Positions 44,738 to 57,233 of a DNA stretch of 64,000 nucleotides are shown piece after piece (position 1 is the first letter of the stretch; every line of letters begins with the position of its first letter). Made by a program: the position numbers and the translations under genes. This stretch comes from Branchiostoma lanceolatum (Eukaryota; Chordata; Leptocardii; Amphioxiformes; Branchiostomatidae), in contig NC_089724.1 of assembly GCF_035083965.1 (NCBI RefSeq), forward strand, positions 17,540,410 to 17,604,409, in the 5' to 3' direction. The notes under the pieces were generated by a model. That model was not told the origin of the DNA, did not search any database, and saw only the letters and a program-made list of their open reading frames with translations.

Positions 44738-47700
44738 TCACCAATCTCGCTCATGAGGGGGTCTGTAATCCAGCCCCAGGTGTTTAAAGACATCTTCCTC
44801 AGTATGACAGGGGAGGGGGGTGCCGCCAAATATCTTCTCTTTCCCCTGCAATGGAAATCAACAGAACAATTATAACATTTTTACTGGTCCAATGAGTCTG
44901 ACTCAGAGGAACAAAAAATAATTACTACACTGGATATTTCACTGTGATAAATCATTAAAAGAAGTTTGAGAAATAAGTCCTTGAAAATCATCAGTATACA
45001 TACTCTTCAAAGATTGTCCTTCTTTGATTCTGACTAGTACATACCTTTCTTCATTCCACCGATTTACAAGGTGCATTTTATATGGACAGAATAAAAAGTG
45101 ACTTAAATCCCTACTGACCCACTGTTCCACCTATCACAAGATACGTAAATCCCCAGTGCACCTACTGAAACCTGTCCCAAGACTGCCGACTTTGCTACCA
45201 TGACACTCTAATCCCTAATCCCTAATGAAAACAAAGGGGTGGTCACAATGGAGTGTGAGGATGTTCAAGTACTGTGTGAGCAGAACTATATCAACAACCA
45301 CTGTCTGTCTCCAGTTTTCCTTCTTCTGTCCTGTAGCTTAAAATCTCAATTCATCTATGATTTCTATAGAGTTATCAAATGACAACAGTTATACGTGTCA
45401 CTGACCTTCCGAATGACTCCAGTGTTCAGGGAGTGCTCTGACAGAGACATGCCCTGTAAAACAACAATACATTGTACTTTAGTTTAGTTTAGATAAACTT
45501 AACACAACAAGTTTGAAAACTTGAATTTAGCTGATCATGTCTCTGTTCTAAATTACAAATGGGGTATCATCCTAAAGGACAATAGACAAGCTCTCCAATG
45601 ATATGAAACAAACTGCCCATTATCTAAAATACAACAGACAGATTTGGTCAAAAATTAGTCTGTATAACGCAAACTCCAGCTGTCCGGGGGTTTCTCTCAT
45701 CTCCCCGCGGGTTGCGAGGCCATTACAGGGCGGCGAGCGGTCACAGGAGGCTTGATTGAATTCAGGCTAGTCAAAAACTTTGGCACTTTTTTCTCAGAAC
45801 TAGCTCACATATGCAGCCCTGGTGCTCGACCCTGTCATAGAAAATGGGATACAATCGTAAGGATAATGAATAATCTTTGAATGATGTATGATATAATGTA
45901 ATTGATTAAGTAAAAACAAAGATATGAACTTTTTATCTGACATCAGACAACAATGCCTAAGTTCATCTGGACAGAATGATTTAACCTTTACCGGTAGTGT
46001 GCTCCAGCAACCTCTCCAGTCTGCTACTGGTTCACAGGTGGTTCAGTATGACAATGGTTAAATAGACTAAAAGTAATCATATTCAAAAATCTGCATAGAC
46101 CTACTCTGGTTGGTGCATCTTCAAGCTGAGGATACTTAGAATTAAATTAATCTTTATTGCTTTATTGTTCAGATAAAGTACAACAGGCTGACGCCAATTT
46201 GAACTGGTTTATCCAAACTCATAAGATGCAATATGCAATAGTGAAAATGGTTACACTTTAAACTCTATATGTTGATAACTGCTAGAACAGCTTATAACTG
46301 TAGAATTTATTGTCTCAGGTTATCCAAATGGTACACATGTCTATAGTACCCTCTGGTTAAATTTCATTCAAATAAGCTTGTTTTCCAGTATGAGACTCAT
46401 AACATACATGCGTATAAGCTCATTTTTTACAATGACAACTGCAACATTCTCTCATTATGTGTTCTACCAGTAAAGCTCATACAGGCTATGCACTTTTACA
46501 GTGACTTTGTAAGCTGTCACCAATGCGCAAGAACTGTAACAGCTTGTAGACCATTCACAAATTTATCAATATGAATTATCATGTGTTTTTTTTTCAAATG
46601 GGCCCAAATCAATAAGTGCATGGATGTCACGCATCAAGTCAAGATTGTACACGTGTGGGTTTGATAGTGTTCCTCTGTAACTGTAACCATGGTATATAAA
46701 TAATTAATCCATAGCTCATATGATAAAGAAAAGTTAAAGCTCTCAAACAATTACCCTAGTCCAATAGGGGCATTGTTATTTTTCATAGAATAGTGGATGC
46801 ATAATTGATGACACAGACGGCGCTTTTATTCCCGAACAATTGTTTCCTCACCTCGAGGTCATGGGACAGTTACGAATCACAGATGATGGATTGTGTGTTG
46901 AAAAAATGATGATTTGGGTCATTTGTTAACGCTTTTTGGCAATGAAAAATACAGGCATAGAATCTGGCAAATCCAGATGTATTTGAGCACATACAGAAAA
47001 TCATAAAAACCAGGGACAACTATTGTGTTGTTAAAGCTTTATCTTATGACAGGTTGTTTGAAAGAAACATCATTTTCTTCATGTTCCTTGACTCATTTCT
47101 TGAACATCAATACACTCTTAAAACATTCCTGTTCAAAGGGGATGACAAAGGGAATAATTTATGTGTTCCTTTTTTGCCATTATAATGTCTGAATCCCTGT
47201 AGGTTTCATGCCGCTCAGACTTTTATAAATTAGATATAATCCCCTGGCCACTCCCTGGCTTATGAATGAATACATTGTCAGTAATACCAAACTCTAAACT
47301 CTGCACATTCCACACTGTGCTATTACTATTATAGTATTACACAATGATACATTTGAATTGTGATTCCCCAAATCAGCTGTGCGGCAAAATTGTTGGGTTG
47401 TCATTTCGCACTTGAAATATTGTCCTGTACCTACCAGTCACTGTGGTAGTTTCTATGTCAAATGTTGTGTCAAACCAAGGAGGTTAATATATAACCTCCT
47501 TGGTCAAACTCAGAACTAGATTCACCTTCTTGATGGCCAGTGCCCTCATGGACCTGTTGAAGTGTGCCGAGCCAGTGAAGTACATCAGGGCACAGGCAAA
47601 CTCACTGTACGGGATGACTATAATGTCCAGCCGCCGGTGCTGCATTATGACAAAAGCAGAATATAAACACCTTTACCACTATCTAAACAGGACCTGGTGA

Positions 47701-49471
47701 AATACAGTTCATTACTGTGGAGTCCAAGTAACCTAGACACCAGCCCTATCCTGGGTCTTTAATAATCTATTTTGTTGGTCTATGGAGACTAGACTGAAGT
47801 TGAACACTTGTATCTTATCATTTTTTACACATGGGCTACCAGGCAGAGTATACAAAATTGTCACGGGCTATCAAGTCTGTGTAAACAGTATTCCATATGG
47901 TCAATCATGGTTTTTTGAAAATGTGACGTACCGATATCATTAGTTACTTCCACACTTGGACTAGTAAATGTTAGACTACAGAGCTATCTGATTTTTCCAT
48001 CACATTTTGTTTAGTTGCTACTGGTCGTTCCACTACCGGGTATTACATCAACAGGTCACAGCTGACGGCTCATGTTGATCCAGCTCTTGATATGGATCCG
48101 CCCTAGTACACCTGGTGGAAGGGTAGGAAGTATCCGAGCAGGTATGCTTGCAGCAACCCACCCGAAACACTGTAAACAAACACGGGCGTGGCTCTCGATG
48201 TGACCTAAACATCCCCACCCCTCCGACCTGCATACTTAAGTACCCTCATCTCTCTTATTGACTTGTGAATCAGTGGATCTACTTTCTACTGTCATCTGGT
48301 GAGGGTCTGCCTGCAGCTGCTGGTATTACTGAACACAAACATAGGTGTGGTCATCAAAGGGCCTCATCATAATTACTTTTATCACACCTCACTGACATTA
48401 AAAAAACTATCCTGACCAGTGTTGTTTATGATCATATTTGGTCAGACAAGCCTCTAAGAGTTTGTCATGTTATAATAAGGAATCATACTCTAAGTCTTGA
48501 ATTGAGAGACCAACATTACCTGTGAGATAAACATGATTGTGTATGAGTCAAAACATTAGCCCTGACATTTGTTACAGAACTTAATGTCACGTAAAAGTCA
48601 TTGAACAATGCACACATAGGTCCATTGTTTACATTGACAATGTATATGTCAGCAAAATATGGAACTGAAGACTTGGCTGTTTGATAAAGGCTGATTTGAA
48701 CATACATTTGTGTACATGTACGTAGTTACTGCCCTCTTAGCAAGACTTAAGGTTTACTGATCACAAGAGCATTTCTCCTGCCGTTCCAGTCATGTATAAT
48801 GCCTAAACCTCTGACCTACAGACTAGTCGCACTGCTGGGTTGTTCCCTAATCAGACCTTCTGTCAAGAATGTCACTGTTGACAAAATTAGGCTAGACTGC
48901 AACATCTATTCCTTGTCAAAACAGTGGTGTCAGGTAATGCTGTTGCCAGAAGTTAGTCGACCTTCTAACCAAAGAGTCAAGCCAGTGTTGCATTAACTCG
49001 AGGCAGTTCCAACGAGAATTGTTGACCAATAATTTGAATGGAACTGGTGTCTTCCAACCTTGTTGAGCATGTATGTCACATGTTCGTCACAGTAGGACTG
49101 GTTTCCACACTGGTGAAGGATTATGGGATCCTATAGGATGCGTCATTTCTCTGAAACAGGTTTCCTCTGGCTTGAATCATTTTGCGACAGACTTTCTATG
49201 GAGGAGCCTCAAAAAGCCCTGAACACTCAGAATTTATTTCTTATACAGATTACATACCACTAGTATAATAAATATACGATAAAAACCCACTGCACATGTA
49301 CAGTCCTGGTGACCTAGGCTACAAGTTGTGGAGCACCTGCTTTACTTTACTTTTTTAGTTAGTTCAAATGTATCCTCACCTTCCTGCCCTCCCCCGGCAG
49401 ACGACACACACCCAGGTACTTCTTCTGGTCTCCATTGTCCTCCTGGGTCACAAGGTCATCTGTCAGGAAAC
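44738..49471 (-). CDS. POLL: DNA polymerase lambda, last four coding exons
   Basis: Exons in coding order: 49380-49471, 47526-47639, 45406-45453 and 44738-44845 (362 nt). They read [59 protein letters not shown].., [16 protein letters not shown] and ..[20 protein letters not shown]; the ending ERDW and [11 protein letters not shown] mark family X Pol lambda rather than Pol beta. The Asp of RLDIIV is the third catalytic carboxylate. Pol lambda fills gaps in base-excision repair and end joining. The BRCT, 8-kDa and finger/palm exons (including GDVDVLI) were not found up to 64000. The first visible exon needs an upstream G, so the gene model is partial. NPL lies immediately upstream on the other strand. 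Confidence 0.85.
47476..47502. mobile_element. 27-bp CAAGGAGG micro-palindrome with 7-bp TSD
   Basis: Arms CAAGGAGGTT and AACCTCCTTG surround a 7-bp AT core. GTCAAAC flanks it on both sides (47469-47475 and 47503-47509). It sits 23 bp into a POLL intron from the donor. Confidence 0.6.
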
Positions 49472-50324
49472 CTGGAATACACAAACATTCAAGGTCAACT
49501 TTCCTGTGGCAATCACTTAGATCTGTGTCTTCCCAGGACATGTACAATATCTTAACCATCATCCCCTTGCAATAAACCAAAGTCAAGTATGTAGCGGTGT
49601 TTATTTCTTTATTCAATTCCTCCATTTGCTTCAAGTATATGATTAGATCATTCCATACACCTGTAATAGAAAATGAATATGTACTGTATCTGTATTTATC
49701 AATTAATAATCAATAAATCTATGTATCTATACATAATCACGGAGAGAGAGAGCAACCGTGACTAGAATATTATTTTTCTTCAGTTTTGCAGTTTAAGAAA
49801 CCCTTAAACCCCATACACCCACATAGCTGTAGCCAAAAAGAAGAAAGTGTTTTGTTGTGGTTCTTTTAGTTTTAGCCAATCAGAACTATATAAACTGCTG
49901 TCTGTTTTTGTGACATTCCAGCTTGTCCCTCACTCAGCTCCGGCCAATCAGAACAAAGCTATAATGCTATTTTTGATACGTTCCCTCATGATCCTCGAAT
50001 GGATATTGATTTCAAACTTAAAAGACAAGATGAGAAATGAAATGACTCTTCATATAATAGTATAGAGAGAAGATTTGGTCATGTTGAGGCTAGATTGTAC
50101 GACTACCTCAATATGTACTTTAGAACCATAACATTAAAATACAAATATCAGGTACAGGTCAGCTAGCTTTTTTACTAGCTGTATGGTGACGCTTGTCCTG
50201 AAAAAGTAGTATCACATGAATGACTTGCAAAATGAGCGCGAGCACATACCAACCATACGTCTGCTTGATGATAACGTAACATACCATGGCAATGATAACC
50301 ATTTGCTTTCCATTTTTCAGGGAC

Positions 50325-51245
50325 ATGATGCTGCGGATAGAAGGCCTGATAGCTGCCGTCTTCACACCAGTGAAGGAGAACGGTGACCTAAACCTGGACG
50401 TCATAGATCAGTACATCGACCACCTGGTGTCCCAGGGGGTGCTGAATGTGTTTGTCGGTGGCAGCACTGGCGAAGGTGCAAGCTTCTCATTGGCTGAGAG
50501 GAAGCAGCTGACCGAGAAGTGGGTGACGGCTGGAAGCGGGAAGTTGCAGAACGTGATCGTCCACGTGGGCGGCATCAGCGTGCCGGACTCCCAGGACCTT
50601 GCCAGACATGCAGAGAGTGTTGGGGTGCAGGGGATCAGCACCCTGCCCACCGTGGTCTTCAAACCCAAAAATGCCTCCAAAGTGGCCGAACACCTGAAGA
50701 TGTTGTATGATGCTGCCCCGAAGACCCCCCTGCTCTACTACCACCTGCCTGGTTCTACAGGTGTGGACATACTGATAGAGGACTTAGTCAATGCTGTGGA
50801 GAAGCTGGGAGTGCCAACGTTCAGCGGAGTCAAGTTCACTGGAGCCAACCTGAAGGACTTTCGGCGTAGCATCAAGCTCTTTGGTGACAAGTACATGTTC
50901 CCGTACGGCTGCGACGAGCAGATGCTCTGTGTCCTCCCTCTGGGCTGCAGGAGCTTCATTGGGAGCACGTACAACTACGCCGGGCATTTGTACAACAAAC
51001 TGATCGAATCGTACAAAAATGGAGACATGGAAATGGCACTCAAGCTTCTCGACAAATCCCAGTCTCTCGTTGGAGTCCTGTTTGCTCATAGCTTCGACTC
51101 CGGGATCAACAAACAGGTCATGAGCCTGGTGTCAGGAATCAACATGGGTCCTCCCCGCCACCCCATCATCTACCGCCCCGATGACGAGATGAAAAAGGTT
51201 CGCTGTGAGCTGGAGGAAGCAGGATTCTTCAATGGCATTTACTAG
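50325..51245 (+). CDS. NPL: N-acetylneuraminate lyase, single coding exon
   Basis: 306 aa (human 320). It is a Class I aldolase cleaving free sialic acid to ManNAc and pyruvate in the cytosol. The DHDPS/NAL barrel is complete: GSTGEG at 46-51 (binds the pyruvate carboxylate), Tyr139 in YYHLPG, and the Schiff-base Lys170 in SGVKFTG; later GSTYNYAG and a MGPPR.P tail typical of animal NPL. I chose the ATG at 50325 because a strong acceptor (TTTCCATTTTTCAG) ends at 50320, so a 5' UTR exon probably lies upstream. Vertebrate NPL has many coding introns and this one has none, which suggests a retrocopy that gained a promoter or wholesale intron loss. A poly(A) signal AATAAA lies at 51810-51815. It is divergent from the POLL fragment. 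Confidence 0.93.
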   Translation: MMLRIEGLIAAVFTPVKENGDLNLDVIDQYIDHLVSQGVLNVFVGGSTGEGASFSLAERKQLTEKWVTAGSGKLQNVIVHVGGISVPDSQDLARHAESVGVQGISTLPTVVFKPKNASKVAEHLKMLYDAAPKTPLLYYHLPGSTGVDILIEDLVNAVEKLGVPTFSGVKFTGANLKDFRRSIKLFGDKYMFPYGCDEQMLCVLPLGCRSFIGSTYNYAGHLYNKLIESYKNGDMEMALKLLDKSQSLVGVLFAHSFDSGINKQVMSLVSGINMGPPRHPIIYRPDDEMKKVRCELEEAGFFNGIY

Positions 51246-54002
51246 TGGGCTGTCTTACGCAAACTCTCATATTAACCACTTCTGTGACTGACTTCCATGT
51301 TCCTAATGACAGTCTTTGAGGATTTGATAGGAAACATTTGAACAACAACTGGTAATATCACAACTGTTATCATGCATTTTCTGTACAACATGTCTGATCA
51401 ATCTGTATTCAATGGCAGGGAGGAGTAAAGAGAGATACATGAGAACTACACTATACATTCACACTATGGTAAATAAGGACTGAAAATTGGATAGACAATG
51501 TTAGAGTCACCAAGTAAAAACATCATTGCTGTCTGCAGGACTTGGATGGTTGGTGCAGGTACTAGGTAGTCTAAACTTTTGACTGTATCACAATATACTC
51601 GAAAAGAAGTTAAACTATTTATTTCTTCATGATTGTTTAATCATGTTTGTTTGATCTTTCATCTTTCATCTAGCAATGTCTAGGAAGCCCCTTACATATT
51701 TCCAAGTGACTGTACAATCATCAGTGGGCTTATATTCAGCATATGTACATCAAAATGGAAATTATGGAAATTATACATAAAAAACATACCAAAGCGAAAA
51801 TGTAAGTGCAATAAAAGAGAGGTAGAGCAGTCATCCTTTATTGAGGTGAAGCATGAGGCTATTTCAAAGTATGTGCAATGATATTGTTATTGTTGACATC
51901 AAAGACATCTCAATTAAAAGGAAAATCAGGGAAATGACTCCTTAATATTAAGAGTGCCAACTTGTCTGACGAAAGAAAATACTTCCATCTTACCTATTTC
52001 CCGTCATGACGTGTCGTCCTAGATTCACTTGATTTCAAAGATTAATTTGAGAGCTCTTCTCAGTATTACTTACATGTATGTTGTTCCTATAAGAGTACAC
52101 TGTCTATAATCCCCAGTTTTCATTGTTGGCTTTGCGTCCAACATACATAAAATGTAACATTGTTAGTATACCAGTGAAATGTAGGAAACCTGGCAATCAT
52201 TACCACTCGAGTGATACAAGCAATAAAAGACAAAATATACATGTAACGCTATTTTCTTGTTGGACATGTGTCTCCTGTCTTGCTCTTGCTAATCAAAAAA
52301 ATGTTAAGTGGAATAGATTCATGAAAAAGGATGATACTGTGAAATATAGACATATGTGAAAAGGGAGGGGAGGATTACAACTCTGTCTTAAAGACTCATT
52401 TATGAAATAGAGAGAAATTGCTGGTCAAATTAGATAAAGGGCCTATCCAGTTCTTGTAAGGACAGAAACGTCAATCATGAGTGTGTCATACATTCAGTTC
52501 TCTATTATATGCCTAAGAAAATGCCCTATACGTGCAATATGTTGTAGTAAGTCCGATAAAAATCCTCTGATCCAACTGGATTTACAACAGAAGTGATCGC
52601 GTATCGAGGAGCGCACCATGTATTAGCGCCTACTGTCGGAGATAACCTGCACTGCATACCACTGAGCAGTCGGACTTGCAGTGTGCAAAACAACCACTAG
52701 AAGTCGCTGGTGTGCGGCAGGTGGTAAACTGGCAATGTTTCGTCTCTTCAAGGCAATTAATCTGTTGCGGTTTTTCGGTTTTTACTACGAAAAGAATATG
52801 GAATAAATAGTAAATACGGCGACTAGAATAAATGCGTTTGTAACGATCTACCGGGACGTTTTAGTTCCTTGATTGAAGGGTGAAGTTTTCTCATCATATT
52901 CAGAGGTACAGCATGCGAGCTTTACTCGAATAAATCACAGCAAGAACGGCATCGGTAGTGCGACAGGGTCAACCTACCGATGCCTCGTGGATCGATCCGT
53001 TTACGCTAATGTTGGCGATAACTCCGAATCTCTTCAGTCGTTCAGAAGCCTTGTTTTCGGTAGCTATGGCTCATTCATCCCTATGATGTCATATGGATCA
53101 CGCAATATCAGCGTAATTTGTGACAGTGTGCTTGCAGGGTCGTAATCAATAAATCATTCTTTCTTTATTCTTTATTAAAAATTGCAACAAGACAATACAT
53201 AGTGGAGCGCCAGGCAGCAAGCTGATGTTGCCGACCACTTAACATTACAATTACATTGAAATACAACAATAGAATACGAGAGACAATTCAGTATAGAATT
53301 CAAAGTAATGCATTAAAAGTGCACATATTAAAGGTGTCTCAGCTGGAAGCAAATCTTTCCGTTGTTTTAATATACGTATGTAGTGCCCCAGACAGTTGTT
53401 TGTTTATCTCAAAGTTGTGGGCTACTGATCCCTGGAGTAAAAGAGGTGTAGTGGGGATCAATAAATCATAAATGTCATCACTGAATTCGTGATAGATGGT
53501 AAACCACAAAAATCAAAATTTCAGATTTTCAGTGAACTGTGCAATCCTCCTGAATCGTGCTGTAAAAAGTCAAGCATTTTTTGGTTGGCATAGAAAACAA
53601 GATCGTGAATGACGTCATAGTGACGCCATCGGCACACTCATGGTCCTGTGAGACACACGTCAAACCCTGGCACATGTACTGTCACGCACTTCGGTTTTCA
53701 AATCGTGTTCTTCAATTACATGCTGTATTTAACTCTGCGAATTTCGGGTTCAATATCAAATAAACATCCGACCGACGTGGCGTTGTAGAAATTCCAGTCA
53801 CAGTGGACAGCCTATTAAAAATGTATTTTCATAGCTAATTGCAAAATGACTAAATGTTCATAGAATAAAACACACCACGTACATCAATGAGATCAAAACT
53901 GTAATGTATGTTCACTCTTCTACAAAATATCGGATGTACACATTTCATACCGTACAATAATCAATATCAAAAAAGTATTACCGTTAAATGTATGTGTAAA
54001 AC

Positions 54003-54013
54003 CAAGGAGGTTG
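54003..54013. repeat. Collapsed CAAGGAGG element with exact 7-bp flanks
   Basis: CAAGGAGGTTG alone lies between two copies of GTAAAAC (53996-54002 and 54014-54020). It looks like a micro-palindrome that lost its second arm. Confidence 0.5.
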
Positions 54014-54430
54014 GTAAAACTGAGCACTTCGAAATCAGCCTTGTAAATGAAATACAACAGCATCATGGAGCATGTCCCATATCGTACAAAACAGCGAAGT
54101 CAAATTAATCTTTTAAATCACTTTACGGACGTCCACGCCTGGTAGGCAGAAGAATCCTAAGTGCTTTCTACACGATGCATCGCTGAGACCAAGGACGTCG
54201 AATTGATTGTTAGGACCCAGACAATTGGTCCATGGAGAGTTCCCGCCAATAAAACATTCATTTCCCAGAGCCCCCGCACAATAGAAGATTGAATATTCAG
54301 TGTGTCAGACGACAGTCCGTCAAACGGGAGTCTGACTCTCCTGTTTCCTGCCATTTTGTGGACACATTTTCAGACATGCACTTTGTTTCGGTCTGAAGAA
54401 AGAACACCGAAGACTGAAATTTGGACAAAT

Positions 54431-54450
54431 CAAGGACATTATAGTCCTTG
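54431..54450. mobile_element. 20-bp CAAGGAC micro-palindrome with 7-bp TSD
   Basis: CAAGGACATTATAGTCCTTG is flanked by GACAAAT at 54424-54430 and 54451-54457. Confidence 0.55.
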
Positions 54451-55644
54451 GACAAATCAACACCTATGCATGTTGTAGCTTTGCCGGTGACGTTAAAAAC
54501 ACCGTGATAAACAGATCAAGACATCTTGTCACAACACCGTGACTCAGTGATCAGGTTTCATACCGATGCACTTTGCAGAGATCCACTTTCAATGTCAACG
54601 GACAGGAAATATTTTCAGAAGAGTGTCGCTCATAGCGTCGGGTGATTCATTCCACGGCGACAGAGTTATCTAAATGTCAAAACCGTACATATACTGCAAA
54701 AATGATGGTGTCTTTGTAAAAAAAAAAGACAAACATACACCTGTTAAGAGGGAACATAGGACACCGTTTGAGCACGTAAGAGACCCATTGCATTTAGTAA
54801 GATGACCAAGATCAACCAGATTTAATACCAATATGTCGCGTACTTAAGCTTGTCTGCTATTTTGTGCAGACACTTGAAACCAGCTAGGCTGTCTGAACTC
54901 CCCCAGTAATGTCACTTGGCATTATTGATAAGTGATATATTCCTGAGTAATTTGAGCTCTAGAGAGTGCATGCGCAACGGTAGGAAACATGATATGCTTA
55001 TTCAGAACATGTTTTTATTGTAAGAAAGTCAATGAAAAATTAGAAACGTAATTTTGTAGAGTTACGGTATACGTACTTTGTAGAAATTCGTTTCCTGGTG
55101 CACTGATCTGTCTAAATACAACAAAGGGTGAGGTGTCGTCCGATGAGTCATTGCTACGTCATTCAGGTATGTGCCCTGGGGCATGGCCCGTGACGTGTTC
55201 AGGAGAAAAGGTAAATATTACAGCTTAGTGACCAGGTGGCCATATCTACCTAATGATTATATCAACACAACCTTCAAACTATGCAGATGAAGGGAACAGC
55301 AAATAAAACATCGTCAAAAGTCCACATTTCGCGTAACGTCAATACCATTCAGTATCAAAGGTCGCCAAACAAGTCAAGCAGAAGGCCCCACACTGAGGTC
55401 GCGTGTTGTGCGTCTCTTGACGACCGAGTCCCCGCTAATCAGCTAGTTGACATGCTAATATTTGGCGAGTTATACAGAAACCTAACCTTACAGAAACTTT
55501 CGCTGACGGAAATTAAGTTACCCTGCGGGAAATTAGTGCTCCAAATTAGACTGAAACTGGGACATACCGGCACTGTTTGGACATAGCTAGCTGGCTCCGG
55601 ATTGAGTTTAGCTCTAGATAAGATATCGTTCATTTTGAACTGAA

Positions 55645-55664
55645 CAAGGACATTAATGTCCTTG
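55645..55664. mobile_element. 20-bp CAAGGAC micro-palindrome with 7-bp TSD
   Basis: CAAGGACATTAATGTCCTTG is a perfect palindrome flanked by AACTGAA at 55638-55644 and 55665-55671. Confidence 0.6.
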
Positions 55665-56060
55665 AACTGAACGAACGAGTAGCACAATATAGAGTCAAAG
55701 TCCGCCAGCGCATTTATCGCATGACAAAACAGTATCTAACCTCCTTGTTTTAACTTAAAACAGTTTCGCAACATTTACACTTGGCAGTATAAAAGTGTTA
55801 ACAGTATAAAAACGATGGTAATGATACAACAGTCAGAAACATCACTGGATGCTAACGTTGCCAATGTCACTTGCAGGGGTCGTAATCGTTATTGACGTCG
55901 GCAAGGTGGGTTTATAGTCTTTGAATCACCCTGGGAACCTGAGACAAAAGTCTGGTCTCCTGAGAGACGCGCGTCTTGTGCGGAACATGGAATAAGAAAA
56001 TATATTCAGTTCCTCCAAGTCCAAGGAGGTAAAACGGTTCCTCCCCGTTGCATGAGGACA

Positions 56061-56384
56061 TCAGAATACGGCATTGCTGAAGAAAAGTCCGTTTGGTCGC
56101 CAGGAGACTCCATACAGCTCCCTCAGCCTCCTTAGCTCGGCACGTTCCACCCCGACCCGCACGTCTGGCACGGCGTTTCTCCGCCGCAGTAGCAGCGGGC
56201 TGGTCGGCAGGTCACTCTCCTCAGCCGCCGGGAGCACTGCCGGGTCCACCCGGTGTTCCTCCTCGGCCCGCTCGCCGTACTCTTGCCGAAGATTCTGAAG
56301 AACATTTGCGTCGATTCCTTCCAAGATGTTCCCTAAGGCGTTCCGTCGGCGTGGGGCCCTCCTGAGTCCGTCAGCGGCAGACAT
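56061..56384 (-). CDS. Unknown 107-aa protein with an internal repeat
   Basis: I do not recognise this family. The protein is charged and Arg/Glu/Leu-rich. It contains two related segments: RRRNALGNI..GIDANVLQNLRQEYG (about 12-38) and RRRNAVPDV..GVERAELRRLRELYG (about 67-93), separated by an acidic linker. No signal peptide or membrane segment is seen. GC content is far above the surroundings, and a CCAAT/CRE-type promoter lies 110-190 bp upstream. One caution: CAGGTGAGA, a good splice donor, sits just before the ATG, so this could instead lie in the first intron of another transcript. It appears intronless, ending at TGA 56061-56063. Confidence 0.5.
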   Translation of the reverse strand: MSAADGLRRAPRRRNALGNILEGIDANVLQNLRQEYGERAEEEHRVDPAVLPAAEESDLPTSPLLLRRRNAVPDVRVGVERAELRRLRELYGVSWRPNGLFFSNAVF

Positions 56385-56499
56385 TTCTCACCTGCGAACT
56401 TGACTTCCTACTTCTGCAAGGTGTCGGTATAAACGTTGTCTGTGTGTGTATGGCGGGGTTGCATCAAACCATGATATGTGTAGTACGTCCGCACTTCTG

Positions 56500-56563
56500 A
56501 TTGGTCCATTCAGGGCGAGCGGGAATCCCCGTTTTGTGATTGGTTAACGTCACAATGACGTTA
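56500..56563 (-). promoter_or_regulatory. CCAAT and paired CRE-half-site promoter
   Basis: Two CCAAT boxes in minus-strand orientation (ATTGG at 56500-56504 and 56539-56543) are followed by inverted CRE-type sites TAACGTCA (56545-56552) and TGACGTTA (56556-56563), 3 bp apart. Spacing and orientation fit the minus-strand ORF starting at 56384. Confidence 0.5.
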
Positions 56564-56597
56564 GGAAAATCCACTTTATCACGCGGGTGAGTAAGAC

Positions 56598-56625
56598 CAA
56601 GGAGGTTTTATATGAAACCTCCTTG
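56598..56625. mobile_element. 28-bp CAAGGAGG micro-palindrome with 7-bp TSD
   Basis: Arms CAAGGAGGTTT and AAACCTCCTTG; GTAAGAC on both sides (56591-56597 and 56626-56632). It lies about 30 bp upstream of the CRE pair. Confidence 0.6.
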
Positions 56626-57055
56626 GTAAGACTGAGTGTACAGCCTCTTGTTGTTACATGCATATGATCACATGGCTTAAACGATGTTTGGAATTTAAAT
56701 ATGCTGCGCTAAGGCATGACAAATCCTTCGATGTATACAGCCAATCGCTGCTGCATGCCAGAAGCGCCACTCATAGTAACATTATGTTATCAACCATTGC
56801 TGGGACCATTAGCCTGGAATGGCCAGGCAGCGGAGCTTGGGTAGCGGCCGGAAGCTAAATAGGATGGATTCCAGGCTAGGGACCATAGCTCATGGAAGAC
56901 TTGTGACTGGCACTCCATATCTGCCTCAGTCTGACTGTTCTCTCTGCCAGCTATAAATGTTCACAACTTTTGTACTTCTGCAGCTTCTCTTCTGGCCCAA
57001 GGCAAAAACATACTTTACACCTCACTGATGAAAAAAAGGCAACCCTGACCGTACC

Positions 57056-57233
57056 GTCATAATAGCACGACTGACGACTCTAGACAGGCAATAAGGTGCA
57101 CAACCGTCGCTGGGCTTTATTCAGACATCAAGCCTCACCGAGGCAACATGGCGGACAAAGGGAAAACACGAGGTGACCTCGTTACATCATAGGTCATCGG
57201 ACCGTACCAATTACAACACTAACATAGGGTGGC
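57056..57233 (-). repeat. 3' LTR (relative to the element)
   Basis: 178 bp, identical to 60205-60382. It ends in GTCAT.. on the plus strand rather than the canonical TG..CA. The boundary was set by the GTACC duplication. Confidence 0.85.

Larger units (their letters stand above)
51830..56060. other. Intergenic stretch with micro-palindromes
   Basis: No gene was recognised. Around 53150-53330 there is a TTTATT-rich, low-complexity segment that could be the decayed 3' end of a retroelement. Three CAAGGA micro-elements lie at 54003, 54431 and 55645. Confidence 0.4.

Noticed and set aside
45500..45960. Possible second degenerate Tc1-like MITE
   Set aside because: The left end has a TTTGAAAACTTGAATTTAGCTGATCA-like stretch resembling the Tc1 ends, but the right end does not align convincingly and no TA pair could be fixed.
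55281..55586. 101-codon plus-strand ORF
   Set aside because: Ordinary composition, no motif, no promoter and no splice partner; probably chance.
49472..57000. Upstream POLL exons
   Set aside because: Looked for minus-strand sequence encoding the palm GDVDVLI motif and BRCT/8-kDa regions; none found by eye.
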